Notes: a model not told the origin generated them from the letters alone. Shown: positions 25,109-34,294, counted from the stretch's first letter. The stretch is DNA of 64,000 nt from Martelella lutilitoris (GCF_016598595.1 NZ_CP066786.1:3802001-3866000), one strand, 5' to 3'. A program made the numbers and translations.

Positions 25109-27648
25109 ACTTCGGTTTCTTCCTGCCCTTCGTAAGCGTCTTCGCTTTCCGCCGCCTCAAGCGCCGCGGCGAGTTCATCGACGGCCTCGCGCAGCACCGC
25201 CTCGCCGGCCCCGCCATTGACGCTTTCGCGACCGATTTCCAGAAGCACAGGGACGGCGAGCGGCGAGACGCGCTTCAGACGGTAATGCGTCAGATGCCCC
25301 TTGATTCGTTGAAGCATTGTGCCAAGGCGGGCAATATCCAGCAAGCCGGAAGCCGCGTCCGCGCGGGTCGCCTGCAACAGGATATGATCCGGCTCGTGGC
25401 TTCTCAGCACGTCATAGATCAGGTCGGCAGACACCGTCATCTGACGGCCGGTCTTCTCCTTGCCGGGATAGCGGCGCTCTATCAGCCCGGCGATCGTCGC
25501 GCATGCGCGAAACGTGCGTTTGAGCATGTAGCTTTCATCGAGCCAGGCCTCCAGATCATCGCCCAGCATGTCCTCGTCAAACAGCGCCTTGAGGTCGAGC
25601 GCGCCGGAGGCCAACATTTCGCCGATATCCTTCAGGCCCCAGACGGCGAGCGAATAATCCGTGGACACGAAGCCGGTCGGCTGCGCGCCCGCCCGCTCCA
25701 GCCGCCGGGTTAAAAGCATGCCGAGCGTCTGGTGCGCAAGCCTGCCCTCGAAGGGATAGACGACCATGTAGAAGCGGTTTTCCAGCGGAAAGGTTTCAAC
25801 CAGGAGCTCGCCGCGCTTGGGCAGATGCGAATGCAGCTCCTGCAGCGAGAGCCATTCACGCACGGACGCGGGCAGCGCCTTGCGCCGCTCTTCGTCGTCC
25901 AGCATGGCGCGCACGCCGTCCGCCAGAAAGGTCGACAGCGGAAACTTGCCGCCCGCATAGGCCGGAATTTTCGGGTCGCTGTCGAAGGCGGCGGACGCCA
26001 TGCACTCGTTCTCCCGGATGCCCTCGAACCGCAGCACCTTGCCGGCGAACAGGAATGTGTCGCCGGGCCTGAGCATTTCGATGAAATACTCCTCGACCTC
26101 GCCCAGCACCGCGCCGCCGCGCAAGGGCCCTCCGCGCTTGCCGGGACGAACAAGCCTGATCTTCAGCATCGGCATCTCGACGATGGTGCCGAGGTTCAGC
26201 CAATACTGGCGGGCGAAATCAGGGTGGGTCAGACGGTAGAGTCCGTCGGCGGTCTTTCTGATCTTGGCATAGCGTTCATAGGTGCGAAGCGCATAGCCGC
26301 CGGTGGCGACGAAATCGACCACGCGGAAAAAAGTCTCACGGGAAAGCCAATGATAAGGCAGCGCCGAGCGCACCTCGTCAAACAACAGGTCCGGATCGAA
26401 GGGGCCGGCGCAGGCCATGCCGAGCACGTGCTGGGCCAGCACATCGAGCGCGCCGTCGCCAATCGGCGGGCTATCCTGCGCGCCGACATAATTGGCATCG
26501 AGCGCCGCCTGGCATTCCATCACCTCGAATCGGTTGGCGGGCACCAGAATGGCGCGACTCGGCTCGTCCATGCGGTGATTGGCGCGGCCGATGCGCTGGG
26601 CAAGCCGGCTTGCGCCCTTCGGCGCGCCGATATGCATCACAAGGTCGATATCGCCCCAGTCGATGCCGAGGTCGAGCGTCGACGTGGCGACAACGGCGCT
26701 GAGCCTGCCGGCGGCCATCGCCGCCTCCACCTTGCGACGCTGGCCGACATCGAGCGAGCCGTGATGCAGCGCAATCGGCAGATTGTCGTCATTGATCGAC
26801 CAGAGTTCCTGAAACACGATCTCCGCCTGCGAGCGAGTGTTGACGAAGATCAGCGTCATCTTGCGCCGTTTCAGTTCCGCGTAGATGTCGGGCGCGGCAT
26901 AGCGCGCCGAGTGACCGGACCAGGGGATGCGTTGTGACGTCCTCAAAATGGTGATTTCCGGCCGCGCGCCGCCGGCAACGGTGATCAGCCCGGCATGGGG
27001 CGGGTCCACCTCGCCGGTCTGGGCCACCAGCCAGCGCTGCAATTCCATCGGGTCGGACACCGTGGCGGAAAGACCGATCGCCGTCAGTTCCTGGCGCAGC
27101 CGCCTCAACCGCGCAAGGCCGAGCGACAGGAGATGGCCGCGCTTGGAGGTGACCAGCGAATGCAGTTCATCGAAGATCACGAAGCGCAGGTCCTCGAAGA
27201 AGCGGTCGGCGTCCTTGCCGGCCAGCAAGAGCGCGAGCTGTTCCGGCGTCGTCAGCAGGATGTCCGGCGGCTTCAGGCGCTGGCGCTGGCGCTTGGCCTG
27301 CGGCGTGTCGCCGGTCCGGGTCTCCATGGTGATGGCAAGGCCGCTTTCGGCGACCGGCTGTTCCAGATTGCGGGCGATATCGACGGCCAGCGCCTTCAGC
27401 GGCGAGATATAGAGCGTATGGACCCCGCGCGGCCGCGTTCCGGGCTTTAGCGGGCCTCGGGCATCGAGATCGGCAAGGGAGGGCAGGAAGCCGGCCAGCG
27501 TCTTGCCTGCGCCGGTGGGCGCGATCAGCAGCATGTCCTCGCCGCCGCCTGCGCGCTTGAGCAGGTCCAGCTGGTGCGGGCGCGGCTGCCAGCCCTTCGC
27601 CGCAAACCAGCGACGAAAGCGCTCCGGCAATGTTTCCGTTTCGTTCAT
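25105..27648 (-). CDS. Ligase-associated DEXH-box DNA helicase (Lhr-like)
   Basis: An 847-residue superfamily 2 helicase. It has Walker A 'APTGAGKTLAG' near residue 43, motif II 'IFDELHSL', motif III 'IGLSATV', and the C-terminal RecA motifs including 'QRIGRANHR'. A long Lhr-type C-terminal part follows. The ligase-associated group is shorter than full-length Lhr (about 1500 residues), and this size fits the group. It would unwind DNA 3' to 5' during repair together with PdeM, which it overlaps. The gene appears to be the first of a two-gene operon; the YitT gene ends 42 bases upstream on the same strand. Confidence 0.9.
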   Translation of the reverse strand: MNETETLPERFRRWFAAKGWQPRPHQLDLLKRAGGGEDMLLIAPTGAGKTLAGFLPSLADLDARGPLKPGTRPRGVHTLYISPLKALAVDIARNLEQPVAESGLAITMETRTGDTPQAKRQRQRLKPPDILLTTPEQLALLLAGKDADRFFEDLRFVIFDELHSLVTSKRGHLLSLGLARLRRLRQELTAIGLSATVSDPMELQRWLVAQTGEVDPPHAGLITVAGGARPEITILRTSQRIPWSGHSARYAAPDIYAELKRRKMTLIFVNTRSQAEIVFQELWSINDDNLPIALHHGSLDVGQRRKVEAAMAAGRLSAVVATSTLDLGIDWGDIDLVMHIGAPKGASRLAQRIGRANHRMDEPSRAILVPANRFEVMECQAALDANYVGAQDSPPIGDGALDVLAQHVLGMACAGPFDPDLLFDEVRSALPYHWLSRETFFRVVDFVATGGYALRTYERYAKIRKTADGLYRLTHPDFARQYWLNLGTIVEMPMLKIRLVRPGKRGGPLRGGAVLGEVEEYFIEMLRPGDTFLFAGKVLRFEGIRENECMASAAFDSDPKIPAYAGGKFPLSTFLADGVRAMLDDEERRKALPASVREWLSLQELHSHLPKRGELLVETFPLENRFYMVVYPFEGRLAHQTLGMLLTRRLERAGAQPTGFVSTDYSLAVWGLKDIGEMLASGALDLKALFDEDMLGDDLEAWLDESYMLKRTFRACATIAGLIERRYPGKEKTGRQMTVSADLIYDVLRSHEPDHILLQATRADAASGLLDIARLGTMLQRIKGHLTHYRLKRVSPLAVPVLLEIGRESVNGGAGEAVLREAVDELAAALEAAESEDAYEGQEETEV

Positions 27649-27690
27649 GAGGCTACGATTACAGGAAACAACGCCACGGGAAAGGCTTTT

Positions 27691-28326
27691 CTACATTGCG
27701 ATATAGCGGTCGCGGCGATGGTTGAAGGCGAGGATGAGGTTGATGACCAGCGCGCCGGCAATCGAGCAGGCGATGATGAAGGGCGTTGCCACGAAGAAGG
27801 AGAGCACCAGCACCATGCCGTCGAGGCCAAGCTGGACATAGCCTGCCTTGAAGCCGAAGCGATCCTGCAGGAACAGCGCCAATATGCCGAAGCCGCCGAG
27901 ACTGGCGCTGTGGCGAAAGAAGATCAGAAGTGCTGTCCCGACCAACGCGCCGCCGAAGAGGCCGGCGGCCAGCGGATGGGTATCGCCGATCGACAGGAAG
28001 CGCGGGATGATGCCGGTCAGCACCGAGGTGAGGCCGACGGCAATGAAGGTCTTCAGCGTGAAAGCGAGGCCGAGCCGTTTCCAGGCGAAATAATAGAACG
28101 GCAGGTTGACCGTAAAGAAGGCAAGTCCGAAGCCGATGCCGGTCGAATAGACCAGAAGAAAGGCAAGGCCAGCCGTGCCGCCGGTCAGAAGCCCGCCGGC
28201 CTTCAGCACCAGAACGCCGAGCGAGGCGAGCATCGCGCCGGTGACGATGCCCTGGACATCCTCCAGCACCGAATGGCTTTCGGAGGTTGAATTGAGGATG
28301 TTTCTGAGAAACCTGTTTTCTGACAC
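27691..28326 (-). CDS. YitT family membrane protein
   Basis: About 211 residues, with five or six hydrophobic segments. 'GAMLASLGVLVLKAGGLLTGGTAGLA' near the N-terminus is the YitT family signature. The family is widespread and uncharacterised, and some members are annotated as possible permeases. GTG 28326 is preferred because it is closer to a GGA-containing sequence and removes a Pro/Asp-rich leader; a TTG at 28362 would add twelve residues. The leader overlaps a perfect GGGGGCGCCCCC palindrome (28364-28375). Same strand as the helicase downstream, 42 bases apart. Confidence 0.8.
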   Translation of the reverse strand: MSENRFLRNILNSTSESHSVLEDVQGIVTGAMLASLGVLVLKAGGLLTGGTAGLAFLLVYSTGIGFGLAFFTVNLPFYYFAWKRLGLAFTLKTFIAVGLTSVLTGIIPRFLSIGDTHPLAAGLFGGALVGTALLIFFRHSASLGGFGILALFLQDRFGFKAGYVQLGLDGMVLVLSFFVATPFIIACSIAGALVINLILAFNHRRDRYIAM

Positions 28327-28448
28327 GTGACGATCGTCCGGCTGGAACAGGGGCCCCGACAAGGGGGGCGCCCCCTGAATGACATGACCGGGACGCTGGC
28401 GCGCATCCCGGCCTCTTCTTCAACCAAAACGGGGCTTTCGTCAAATCC

Positions 28449-28754
28449 TCAGACGACGTCGTCCTGGTTGACGCGGCCGCCCTCGCCTTCCCAGTTGAGG
28501 ATGCGCCGGGTTTCGCTCTCGGTGAACTTCAGCCGGATACCGACTCCGCCCTCTTTCTCTTCCGGCAGGAAGACGACGCCGAGCGCCTCGAGCGTCACCT
28601 TCAGCTTGTCGCGGCTGGCTTCGCCGAATTCCGCCGTGCCGTTTTCGAATTCGGCGATCTTGTCTTCGGCAAGACCGCTTTCATGGGCAAGCGCTTCGCG
28701 GTCGATATGGGCGAGGATGCGGGCAGCGTGACAGAGTTCCGGTGTCAGGGTCAT
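28449..28754 (-). CDS. Small XRE-type helix-turn-helix protein
   Basis: A 101-residue protein. Residues about 8-60 fit an XRE helix-turn-helix ('LAHIDREALAHESGLAEDKIAEFENG'), and a charged C-terminal extension ends in 'NQDDVV'. The motif is degenerate compared with phage repressors but keeps the expected spacing. It may be a small DNA-binding regulator; no target is evident. It lies 48 bases downstream of the methyltransferase gene on the same strand, so the two could be cotranscribed. Confidence 0.7.
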   Translation of the reverse strand: MTLTPELCHAARILAHIDREALAHESGLAEDKIAEFENGTAEFGEASRDKLKVTLEALGVVFLPEEKEGGVGIRLKFTESETRRILNWEGEGGRVNQDDVV

Positions 28755-28802
28755 GACGGGCCTCCTTGGTGATGTTTCAAGAGATACCTCGTCTGCAACG
28801 CG

Positions 28803-29756
28803 TCATGCGGGCCGGATGTTCCGTTCTGCCAGAAACAGGATGCCCGGCACCGGCTCGCCGGCATCCTTGCGCAATACCGTGCTGCGTTCCGCCTTCAAGG
28901 ACAGGCCGGCCTGCGCAAGCTGCTTCCTGACATAGGCCGCGGAATGCGCGTAGCGCAGCGAGGCCAGCAGGGTGAAATCGCTTCCCGGCTCTCCGGCCTC
29001 CACCGAAAACAGGAAGAGTCCGTTTTGTGCAATCAGCGCCCTGACGTTTTCCATCAGGCTTTCGAGACCGCCGAGATACATCAGCACGTCTGCCGCAATC
29101 ACCAGATCGGCGCGCTGCCATGGCATGTCTTCGGCGAAGAGGCCGCTTTCTTCCGGCGTCAGCAGCAGGTCGGCCTGCGCCAGCACGGCATAAAGCCCCT
29201 TTTCCTCCGCCTTCTGCAGCATGTTCTGCGACAGATCGAAACCCTCAAGCCGGGTGACGCGCTCTGAGAACGCCTCGCCCGAAAGCCCCGTGCCGCAACC
29301 GAGATCGACAGCCAGCGCAAACTGCCGGTCGGCGCCCTCCGTTTCGGCAAGAAGGGCTGCGAGACGTTGCGGCGCACTGTAGCCCAGCCGCTCCGTCAGC
29401 GCCTCGTCGAAATGCTCGGCATAGGAATCGAACAGCGCCTCGACATAGCGTCCGGGCGGATGGGCGGGCGCACGCGCAGCGCCGAGCACGGCCAGCTTCA
29501 GCCGCGCGGCGAAAATGTCCTCGTCATCGAGCCTTTCCAGGATTTCCAGCGTCTCGATCGCGCGGTCGGTCTCGCCGGCATGTTCGAGATAGGCTGAGAG
29601 CATGGCAAGGCCGGCCGGCCAGCCGGGCGCAAGATCGAGCGCCTGTTCCATCAGTTCGGCTGCGGCGGCAAATTCGCCCGCCTCATCCAGCATCCGCGCA
29701 TAATCGGCGCGGCGATCGGCGATCAGATCGCCGGAGGAGAAGAATAATATGTTCAA
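28803..29756 (-). CDS. SAM-dependent methyltransferase with N-terminal TPR
   Basis: About 317 residues. The N-terminal hundred residues are helical and TPR-like ('AELMEQALDLAPGWPAGLAMLSAYLEHAG'), and a class I methyltransferase domain follows. SAM-binding motif I is 'LAVDLGCGTGLSG' and motif II is 'GFDLSQNML'. The insertion 'YVEALFDSYAEHFDEAL' just before the domain is typical of a family of TPR-fused methyltransferases. TTG 29756 gives 'LNILFFSSGDLIADRRA', a common N-terminus in this family; the in-frame TTG at 29816 is unlikely. Neither has a clear ribosome binding site. Substrate unknown. Confidence 0.8.
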   Translation of the reverse strand: MNILFFSSGDLIADRRADYARMLDEAGEFAAAAELMEQALDLAPGWPAGLAMLSAYLEHAGETDRAIETLEILERLDDEDIFAARLKLAVLGAARAPAHPPGRYVEALFDSYAEHFDEALTERLGYSAPQRLAALLAETEGADRQFALAVDLGCGTGLSGEAFSERVTRLEGFDLSQNMLQKAEEKGLYAVLAQADLLLTPEESGLFAEDMPWQRADLVIAADVLMYLGGLESLMENVRALIAQNGLFLFSVEAGEPGSDFTLLASLRYAHSAAYVRKQLAQAGLSLKAERSTVLRKDAGEPVPGILFLAERNIRPA

Positions 29757-29916
29757 AGGGGTCGGGACCGGACAGTTGGACTGACCGCCAATGTCGCTTT
29801 TCAGGACGAAAAGCAAGCGGAATTGCGCGGCGAGTCTTGCCTTTCCCGGGAGCGGTTTCCATCTTGATTGCGCCCCAATGTCGCCTTAAGGACGGGCCGG
29901 AAAAAGGACGCGCGCA

Positions 29917-30183
29917 ATGAGCAATGAAGTCAATCGATTTTTGGGCGGTACCGTCGTCGGCACGATCGTCAGGCTGCTGGTGGTCTCGCTGATCGTCGGC
30001 TTCATCTTCTCCGCGCTCAATATCCACCCGCTCGACATCTGGTATGGCGTCATCGATTTCTTCGGCAATCTCTGGCGGCGCGGCTTTGCAGCGCTTGGCG
30101 AGATCGGCCATTATTTCGTGCTCGGCGCCATCATCGTCGTGCCCGTCTTCATCATCATCCGTATCTTGAGCTATCGCCGTTGA
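29917..30183 (+). CDS. DUF6460-type small membrane protein
   Basis: An 88-residue protein with two clear hydrophobic helices ('IVRLLVVSLIVGFIFSAL' and 'FVLGAIIVVPVFIIIRIL') separated by an amphipathic stretch with several aromatic residues. It fits the small DUF6460 integral membrane family of Rhizobiales; the function is not known. The stop codon TGA (30181-30183) overlaps the TTG start of the next gene at 30180, so the two are coupled. Confidence 0.75.
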   Translation: MSNEVNRFLGGTVVGTIVRLLVVSLIVGFIFSALNIHPLDIWYGVIDFFGNLWRRGFAALGEIGHYFVLGAIIVVPVFIIIRILSYRR

Positions 30184-30671
30184 CCCTATCCACGACCAGC
30201 CGCCGGGCCCTTGCGCTTTCAATCTTCGCAATCGGGCTTTCGGCCTGCAGTCTCTTCTCCGGCAGCGGGCTGCCGCGCGGCGAGGTCAGCGCCACGACGA
30301 TGACATCGACCTTCCTGCCCTGGGTCAATGAGCTGAGGGAAAGCCGCGGCCTTGCCCCGGTCAGCGCGTCCAGGGCCTGCAACGCGGTTGCCGCCGACCA
30401 GGCAAGCCGCATGGCCCTTGCCGACAGGATGAACCACATCACCGGCCCGGAAAGCGTTGCCGCCCGCTTCAAGCGCAACGACCTGCCGCTGCCGGCGGCT
30501 GAAAACATCGCCATGCATCAGGCAACGCCCGAGCGCGCATTCCGGGCCTGGGTGGTGTCGCCCAGGCATCTGGAGAACATGCTGGGAAATTATTCCCATC
30601 TTGGCGTCGCCAAGGCGACGAGCCCGAATTCCGGCAACACGCCTTTCTGGTCCATGTGCCTCAGCAGCTAG
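30180..30671 (+). CDS. CAP (SCP/PR-1) domain lipoprotein
   Basis: A 163-residue protein with a lipoprotein signal peptide ending in a 'LSAC' lipobox (Cys23), followed by a CAP domain. The CAP motif 'AADQASRMALADRMNHI' and the 'AENIAMHQATPERAFRAWVVSPRHLENML' region carry the conserved His and Glu of the fold. Bacterial CAP proteins are extracytoplasmic and mostly uncharacterised. The start is a TTG overlapping the previous stop. The 3' end overlaps the convergent pyrD gene by four bases; both stop codons read from the same CTAG (30668-30671). Confidence 0.85.
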   Translation: MTLSTTSRRALALSIFAIGLSACSLFSGSGLPRGEVSATTMTSTFLPWVNELRESRGLAPVSASRACNAVAADQASRMALADRMNHITGPESVAARFKRNDLPLPAAENIAMHQATPERAFRAWVVSPRHLENMLGNYSHLGVAKATSPNSGNTPFWSMCLSS

Positions 30672-31750
30672 ACTTGAAAGGGCCTCGACGCCCAATCACC
30701 GACGGCCGTGTCGCGCAATTCGCGAAGCGATGACGCACCGTCCCTGTCGAGCGCTTCCAGCATGGCAGCAAGACCGTCCGCGATCAGCTGCGGCCCCTCA
30801 TAGACCATGCCGGAATAGATCTGCACCAGATCCGCGCCGGCGCGGATCTTTTCAAGCGCGCGGGCGCCGGTCGAGACGCCGCCGACGCCGATGATCACCT
30901 TTTCCGGCCCGAGGCGCTCTCTGACGCGCGCCAGAAGCGCCGTAGAGCGTTCAAATAGCGGCGCGCCGGAAAGTCCGCCGCTCTCGCCCGCCAGTCTTGC
31001 GTCCGTCAGGCCGTCACGCGCAAGCGTGGTGTTGGAAACGATCACGCCGTCGAGCGTGCTTGCCGTGACCTCGGCGATGATATCGTCCAGCCCTGCCTCG
31101 GTGAGGTCCGGCGCGATCTTGAGGAATACCGGCAAACGGGATTCCGCCTTCTCCCGCGCCTCTGCGACGGCATCGAGCAACTGCCTGAGCTGTTCGCGCG
31201 CCTGCAGGTCTCTGAGGCCCGGCGTGTTGGGCGAGGAAATGTTGACGGTGAGATAATCGGCAAGCGAGGAGAAACGGGCGATGCCGGCGACATAGTCGGC
31301 AATCCGGTCTTCGGACATCTTGTTCGCGCCGATATTGACGCCGACGATGCCGCGCCGCTTGCGGGCCGCAAGCCTGGCTGCAAGCGCCTCATGGCCATCA
31401 TTGTTGAAGCCCATGCGGTTGATCACCGCTTCGTCCTTCACCAGCCGGAACAGGCGCGGCTTGGGATTGCCCGGCTGCGGGCGCGGCGTGACCGTGCCGA
31501 CCTCCACATGGCCGAAGCCGAGCTTGACCAGACCGTCGATCGCCTCGCCGTTCTTGTCGAGGCCGGCTGCAACGCCGAGCGGGTTGGCAAAGGACAGGCC
31601 TGCCGCGGAAACGGCAAGGCGGGGATCGGCGGCATGGCGTGCGCGCGGCAGAAGACCGGATGCGATGCCCTTGACGGTGAGCCCGTGCGCCACTTCCGGA
31701 TCGAGCATGAAGACGGCGTTGCGCGCGCCGCATTTGAACAGGTTGATCAT
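30668..31750 (-). CDS. pyrD: Quinone-dependent dihydroorotate dehydrogenase
   Basis: A 360-residue class 2 enzyme that oxidises dihydroorotate to orotate in pyrimidine synthesis and passes electrons to the membrane quinone pool through FMN. The N-terminal extension characteristic of class 2 is present. FMN and substrate signatures include 'FANPLGVAAGLDKNGEA', 'VNISSPNTPGLRDLQ' with the catalytic Ser region, and 'IGVGGVSTG'. The length is typical (E. coli 336). It overlaps the upstream DUF952 gene by four bases (ATGA) and the convergent CAP gene by four. Confidence 0.95.
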   Translation of the reverse strand: MINLFKCGARNAVFMLDPEVAHGLTVKGIASGLLPRARHAADPRLAVSAAGLSFANPLGVAAGLDKNGEAIDGLVKLGFGHVEVGTVTPRPQPGNPKPRLFRLVKDEAVINRMGFNNDGHEALAARLAARKRRGIVGVNIGANKMSEDRIADYVAGIARFSSLADYLTVNISSPNTPGLRDLQAREQLRQLLDAVAEAREKAESRLPVFLKIAPDLTEAGLDDIIAEVTASTLDGVIVSNTTLARDGLTDARLAGESGGLSGAPLFERSTALLARVRERLGPEKVIIGVGGVSTGARALEKIRAGADLVQIYSGMVYEGPQLIADGLAAMLEALDRDGASSLRELRDTAVGDWASRPFQV

Positions 31751-32094
31751 GCGACAAGCCCGCTGAAATCATGGCCGCCGGCTCTTGTTTCGGGGATCGG
31801 CTTCTCCCAGAGCACGGCGGAAAAGGGAAGGACCGCATAAAGATGGGGAAACAGCGCGCCACCGCGCGACGGCTCGTATTTCAGCGCCGGCCCGAGCGCC
31901 TGCGGGTCGACCGCGACCAGCAGGAGGTCGCGCTGTCCTCCGAAATGACGGGCTGCGGTCTCCTCCACCTGTTCCGCCGTCGAAAAGTGGATAAACCCGT
32001 CGGAAAGATCGACGGGGGCACCCCGATAGACGCCGGCAAGGCGGGCGGCCTGCCATTCTGAGCGCGCGACAATCTTGAATATCGGTTGCGGCAT
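31747..32094 (-). CDS. DUF952 domain protein
   Basis: A 115-residue cytoplasmic protein, 'MPQPIFKIVARSEWQAA' at the N-terminus, with 'DGFIHFSTAEQV' in the middle and 'LFPHLYAVLPFSAV' near the end; these are the core motifs of DUF952. ATG 32094 is preferred, with GGAG nine bases upstream; ATG 32100 is also possible. Its stop overlaps the pyrD start, and the same DUF952-pyrD pairing is known in other rhizobia. Function unknown. Confidence 0.85.
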   Translation of the reverse strand: MPQPIFKIVARSEWQAARLAGVYRGAPVDLSDGFIHFSTAEQVEETAARHFGGQRDLLLVAVDPQALGPALKYEPSRGGALFPHLYAVLPFSAVLWEKPIPETRAGGHDFSGLVA

Positions 32095-32353
32095 GAGCAT
32101 CGGCTCCGGTGGCTTGGTTGCGGCACGGTTTGAACCAGTAAGGGGCAAAAGTCCATGACAATTGAGACCCGCCGCATGAAAGCAACAGCAAATGCGGGCT
32201 TTTCCGCGTCGTTCCCGTTTTTTTTATTGATATCCGTTGCAAACACGCGATCATGGAAAAGACTTACGTCGTTTTGTTGCAGCATTGACGCGTTGCCTCT
32301 CTCGCGTGACAAGTAGCTCAGGTTGTGACATTGCCTTTGGGAGGAGGCAGGAA

Positions 32354-33001
32354 ATGACCGGACAGACAATACTGATCGCCGATGATCACCCGTTGTTCCG
32401 CAGCGCCCTGAAACAGGCCATCAGCGGCATGGCGACCTATTACGCCGTTGTCGAGGCTGGCGATTTCGACGGCGTGCAGCTGGCCGCCCGGGAAAACCCC
32501 GAGGCGGACCTGCTGCTGCTCGATCTCGCCATGCCGGGGGTCAGCGGGCTTTCCGGCCTGATCACGCTGAAGGCGGAGTTTTCCAGCCTGCCGATCGTGG
32601 TGATTTCGGCAAGCGATGACGACGATACGATCCGCCGCTCGCTGGCGCTCGGCGCCTCCGGCTTCATCTCCAAATCCGCCGGCATCGATGAATTGCGCAA
32701 CGGCATTCGCACCGTGCTTTCCGGCGAGATCTATACGCCGGAGAACTTCGAGGGCGGCGAGGAGACCGACCCCGACATCGCCGACATGCTGGAACGGCTG
32801 CAGACGCTCACCCCACAGCAGTCGCGCGTGCTGCGCATGTTGTGCGAGGGCCTTCTCAACAAGCAGATCGCCTATGAACTCGGCGTATCCGAGGCGACCG
32901 TGAAGGCGCATGTTTCGGCGATCCTCCTGAAGCTTAATGTCGACAGCCGCACCCAGGCGGTGATTCAGTTGGGCAAGGTCAACATGGCCATGGTCGCGTG
33001 A
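32354..33001 (+). CDS. NarL/FixJ-type response regulator
   Basis: A 215-residue two-domain regulator. The receiver domain has the acidic pair at Asp10/Asp11, the phosphoacceptor Asp57 in 'LLLLDLAMPG' and the conserved Lys in 'GFISKSAG'. The C-terminal LuxR helix-turn-helix reads 'LTPQQSRVLRMLCEGLLNKQIAYELGVSEATVKAHVSAI'. ATG 32354 follows GGAGG. No kinase lies beside it; the hybrid kinase at 38246-41749 is the only sensor in the window and is a possible partner. About 260 bases separate it from the divergent DUF952 gene, including a run of eight T. Confidence 0.92.
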   Translation: MTGQTILIADDHPLFRSALKQAISGMATYYAVVEAGDFDGVQLAARENPEADLLLLDLAMPGVSGLSGLITLKAEFSSLPIVVISASDDDDTIRRSLALGASGFISKSAGIDELRNGIRTVLSGEIYTPENFEGGEETDPDIADMLERLQTLTPQQSRVLRMLCEGLLNKQIAYELGVSEATVKAHVSAILLKLNVDSRTQAVIQLGKVNMAMVA

Positions 33002-33105
33002 CGCGCGACAAAGGATTTTATTCCTGTCATGGCTTTACGTCATGATAGGCCATGCGTTATAGTCCCGCCGTTATCAACGCGCCATCGTGGCCGGAGTGAA
33101 CAATC

Positions 33106-33783
33106 ATGTCCAGCAGGCTTCGCCACAGCGCCATCTGGGACGCGATCGATGATCTGGCCGCGCGCCACAAGCTGACCCCCTCGGGCCTTGCGCGCAGGGC
33201 CGGGCTTGATCCGACCGCTTTCAACAAGTCCAAACGGCTTGGCAAGGACGGGCGCGAACGCTGGCCGTCGATGGAATCGATCGCCAAGGTGCTCGATGCG
33301 ACGGGCAGCGATCTGACTGCCTTTCTCGACGCGGAAGCCGGCCGCGCGAACGATAGGGGCGCGCCGCCATCAGGCGCCTTCCCGCCGCAACCCTCCACCA
33401 TTCCCCTGCTCGGCCTTGCCCGCGCAGGCACCGGCGGCTTTTTCGACGACGGCGGCTTTCCCGTCGGCCAGGGCTGGGACGAGGTCGATTTCCCCGCGCC
33501 CGCGCGCGACAGCCACAGCGTCTATGCGCTCGAGGTGCAGGGCGACAGCATGCTGCCGCTCTACCGCGACGGCGACGTGCTGATCGTCGAGGCCAACGCC
33601 GAAACCCGCAAGGGCGACCGCGTCGTGGTCAAGACCCATGACGGCGAAGTCATGGCCAAGGTTCTGGTGCGCCGCACCAGCCGCCAGATCGAGCTCATGT
33701 CGATCAACCCCGCCCACGAAAACCTCACCTTCGATCTTGCCGCCGTGGAATGGATCGCCCGCATCATCTGGGCGAGCCAGTGA
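33106..33783 (+). CDS. XRE-S24 (LexA/CI-like) transcriptional regulator
   Basis: A 225-residue protein with an N-terminal helix-turn-helix ('LTPSGLARRAGLDPTAFNKSKR') and a C-terminal S24 peptidase domain. The catalytic pair is visible: Ser148 in 'QGDSMLP' and Lys185 in 'VMAKVL'. An Ala107-Gly108 step lies just before the S24 domain, where LexA-family repressors cut themselves. The family is therefore competent for self-cleavage in principle, but RecA dependence cannot be judged. The gene is isolated, with no phage genes nearby, so it is a chromosomal regulator rather than a prophage remnant. Confidence 0.88.
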   Translation: MSSRLRHSAIWDAIDDLAARHKLTPSGLARRAGLDPTAFNKSKRLGKDGRERWPSMESIAKVLDATGSDLTAFLDAEAGRANDRGAPPSGAFPPQPSTIPLLGLARAGTGGFFDDGGFPVGQGWDEVDFPAPARDSHSVYALEVQGDSMLPLYRDGDVLIVEANAETRKGDRVVVKTHDGEVMAKVLVRRTSRQIELMSINPAHENLTFDLAAVEWIARIIWASQ

Positions 33784-33784
33784 A

Positions 33785-33826
33785 GCATTTCGCAGTCAGC
33801 CGGAACGCCTGACCTCCGCGAAAATG
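33785..33826. repeat. Dispersed short repeat, copy A
   Basis: Begins GCATTTCGCAGTCAG and continues with a GTCAG/CTGAC hairpin around 'CCGGAACGC'. The first 15 bases are identical to copy B at 34296, on the same strand. The core CAG..GGAA..CTG resembles intergenic repeats frequent in Rhizobiales. Confidence 0.7.
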
Positions 33827-33871
33827 CAGGAAAGCCAATAGAATGCTGAAATCCGCATCCAATCGAAAGAC

Positions 33872-34294
33872 ATGCCTATGACCCGGACACCGCTCACTCA
33901 TTATGATGCCCTGATCTATGTGATGGTCATGGCTTCAGCTGTAGACAGCGCCATGAGCGATGACGAACTGGCCCGCATCGGCCATATCACCCGCTCGCTG
34001 CCGGCCTTCCGCGGGTTTGACGAGGACCGCATAACCGATGTCGCCCATGCCTGCGCCGACATCCTGTCCGGCGACGAGGGCATGGATATCGCCCTCGAAA
34101 TCATCCGAGACACGCTGCCGGCGCGGCTTTACGACACGGCCTACGCGCTCGCGGTCGAGATCATGTCGGTGGACCAGGCGATCAGACCGGAGGAGATCCG
34201 CCTGCTGCAGTTGCTGCGCGACAGGTTGCACCTCGACAAACTGACCTGTGCGGCAATCGAACGCGGCGCGATTGCGCGCTACCGCGCGCTCTAA
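33872..34294 (+). CDS. TerB-like (tellurite resistance/DUF533-type) protein
   Basis: A 140-residue helical cytoplasmic protein that fits the TerB fold ('YVMVMASAVDSAMSDDELARIGHI' and a second half with 'VDQAIRPEEIRLLQLLRDRL'). The two halves have matching 'D..(M/I)...E' acidic patterns, as in TerB, where such sites bind divalent metal. Isolated TerB-like genes are common in alphaproteobacteria and their role is unknown. ATG 33872 and 33878 are both possible. The gene is bracketed by direct copies of one short repeat (33785 and 34296). Confidence 0.75.
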   Translation: MPMTRTPLTHYDALIYVMVMASAVDSAMSDDELARIGHITRSLPAFRGFDEDRITDVAHACADILSGDEGMDIALEIIRDTLPARLYDTAYALAVEIMSVDQAIRPEEIRLLQLLRDRLHLDKLTCAAIERGAIARYRAL

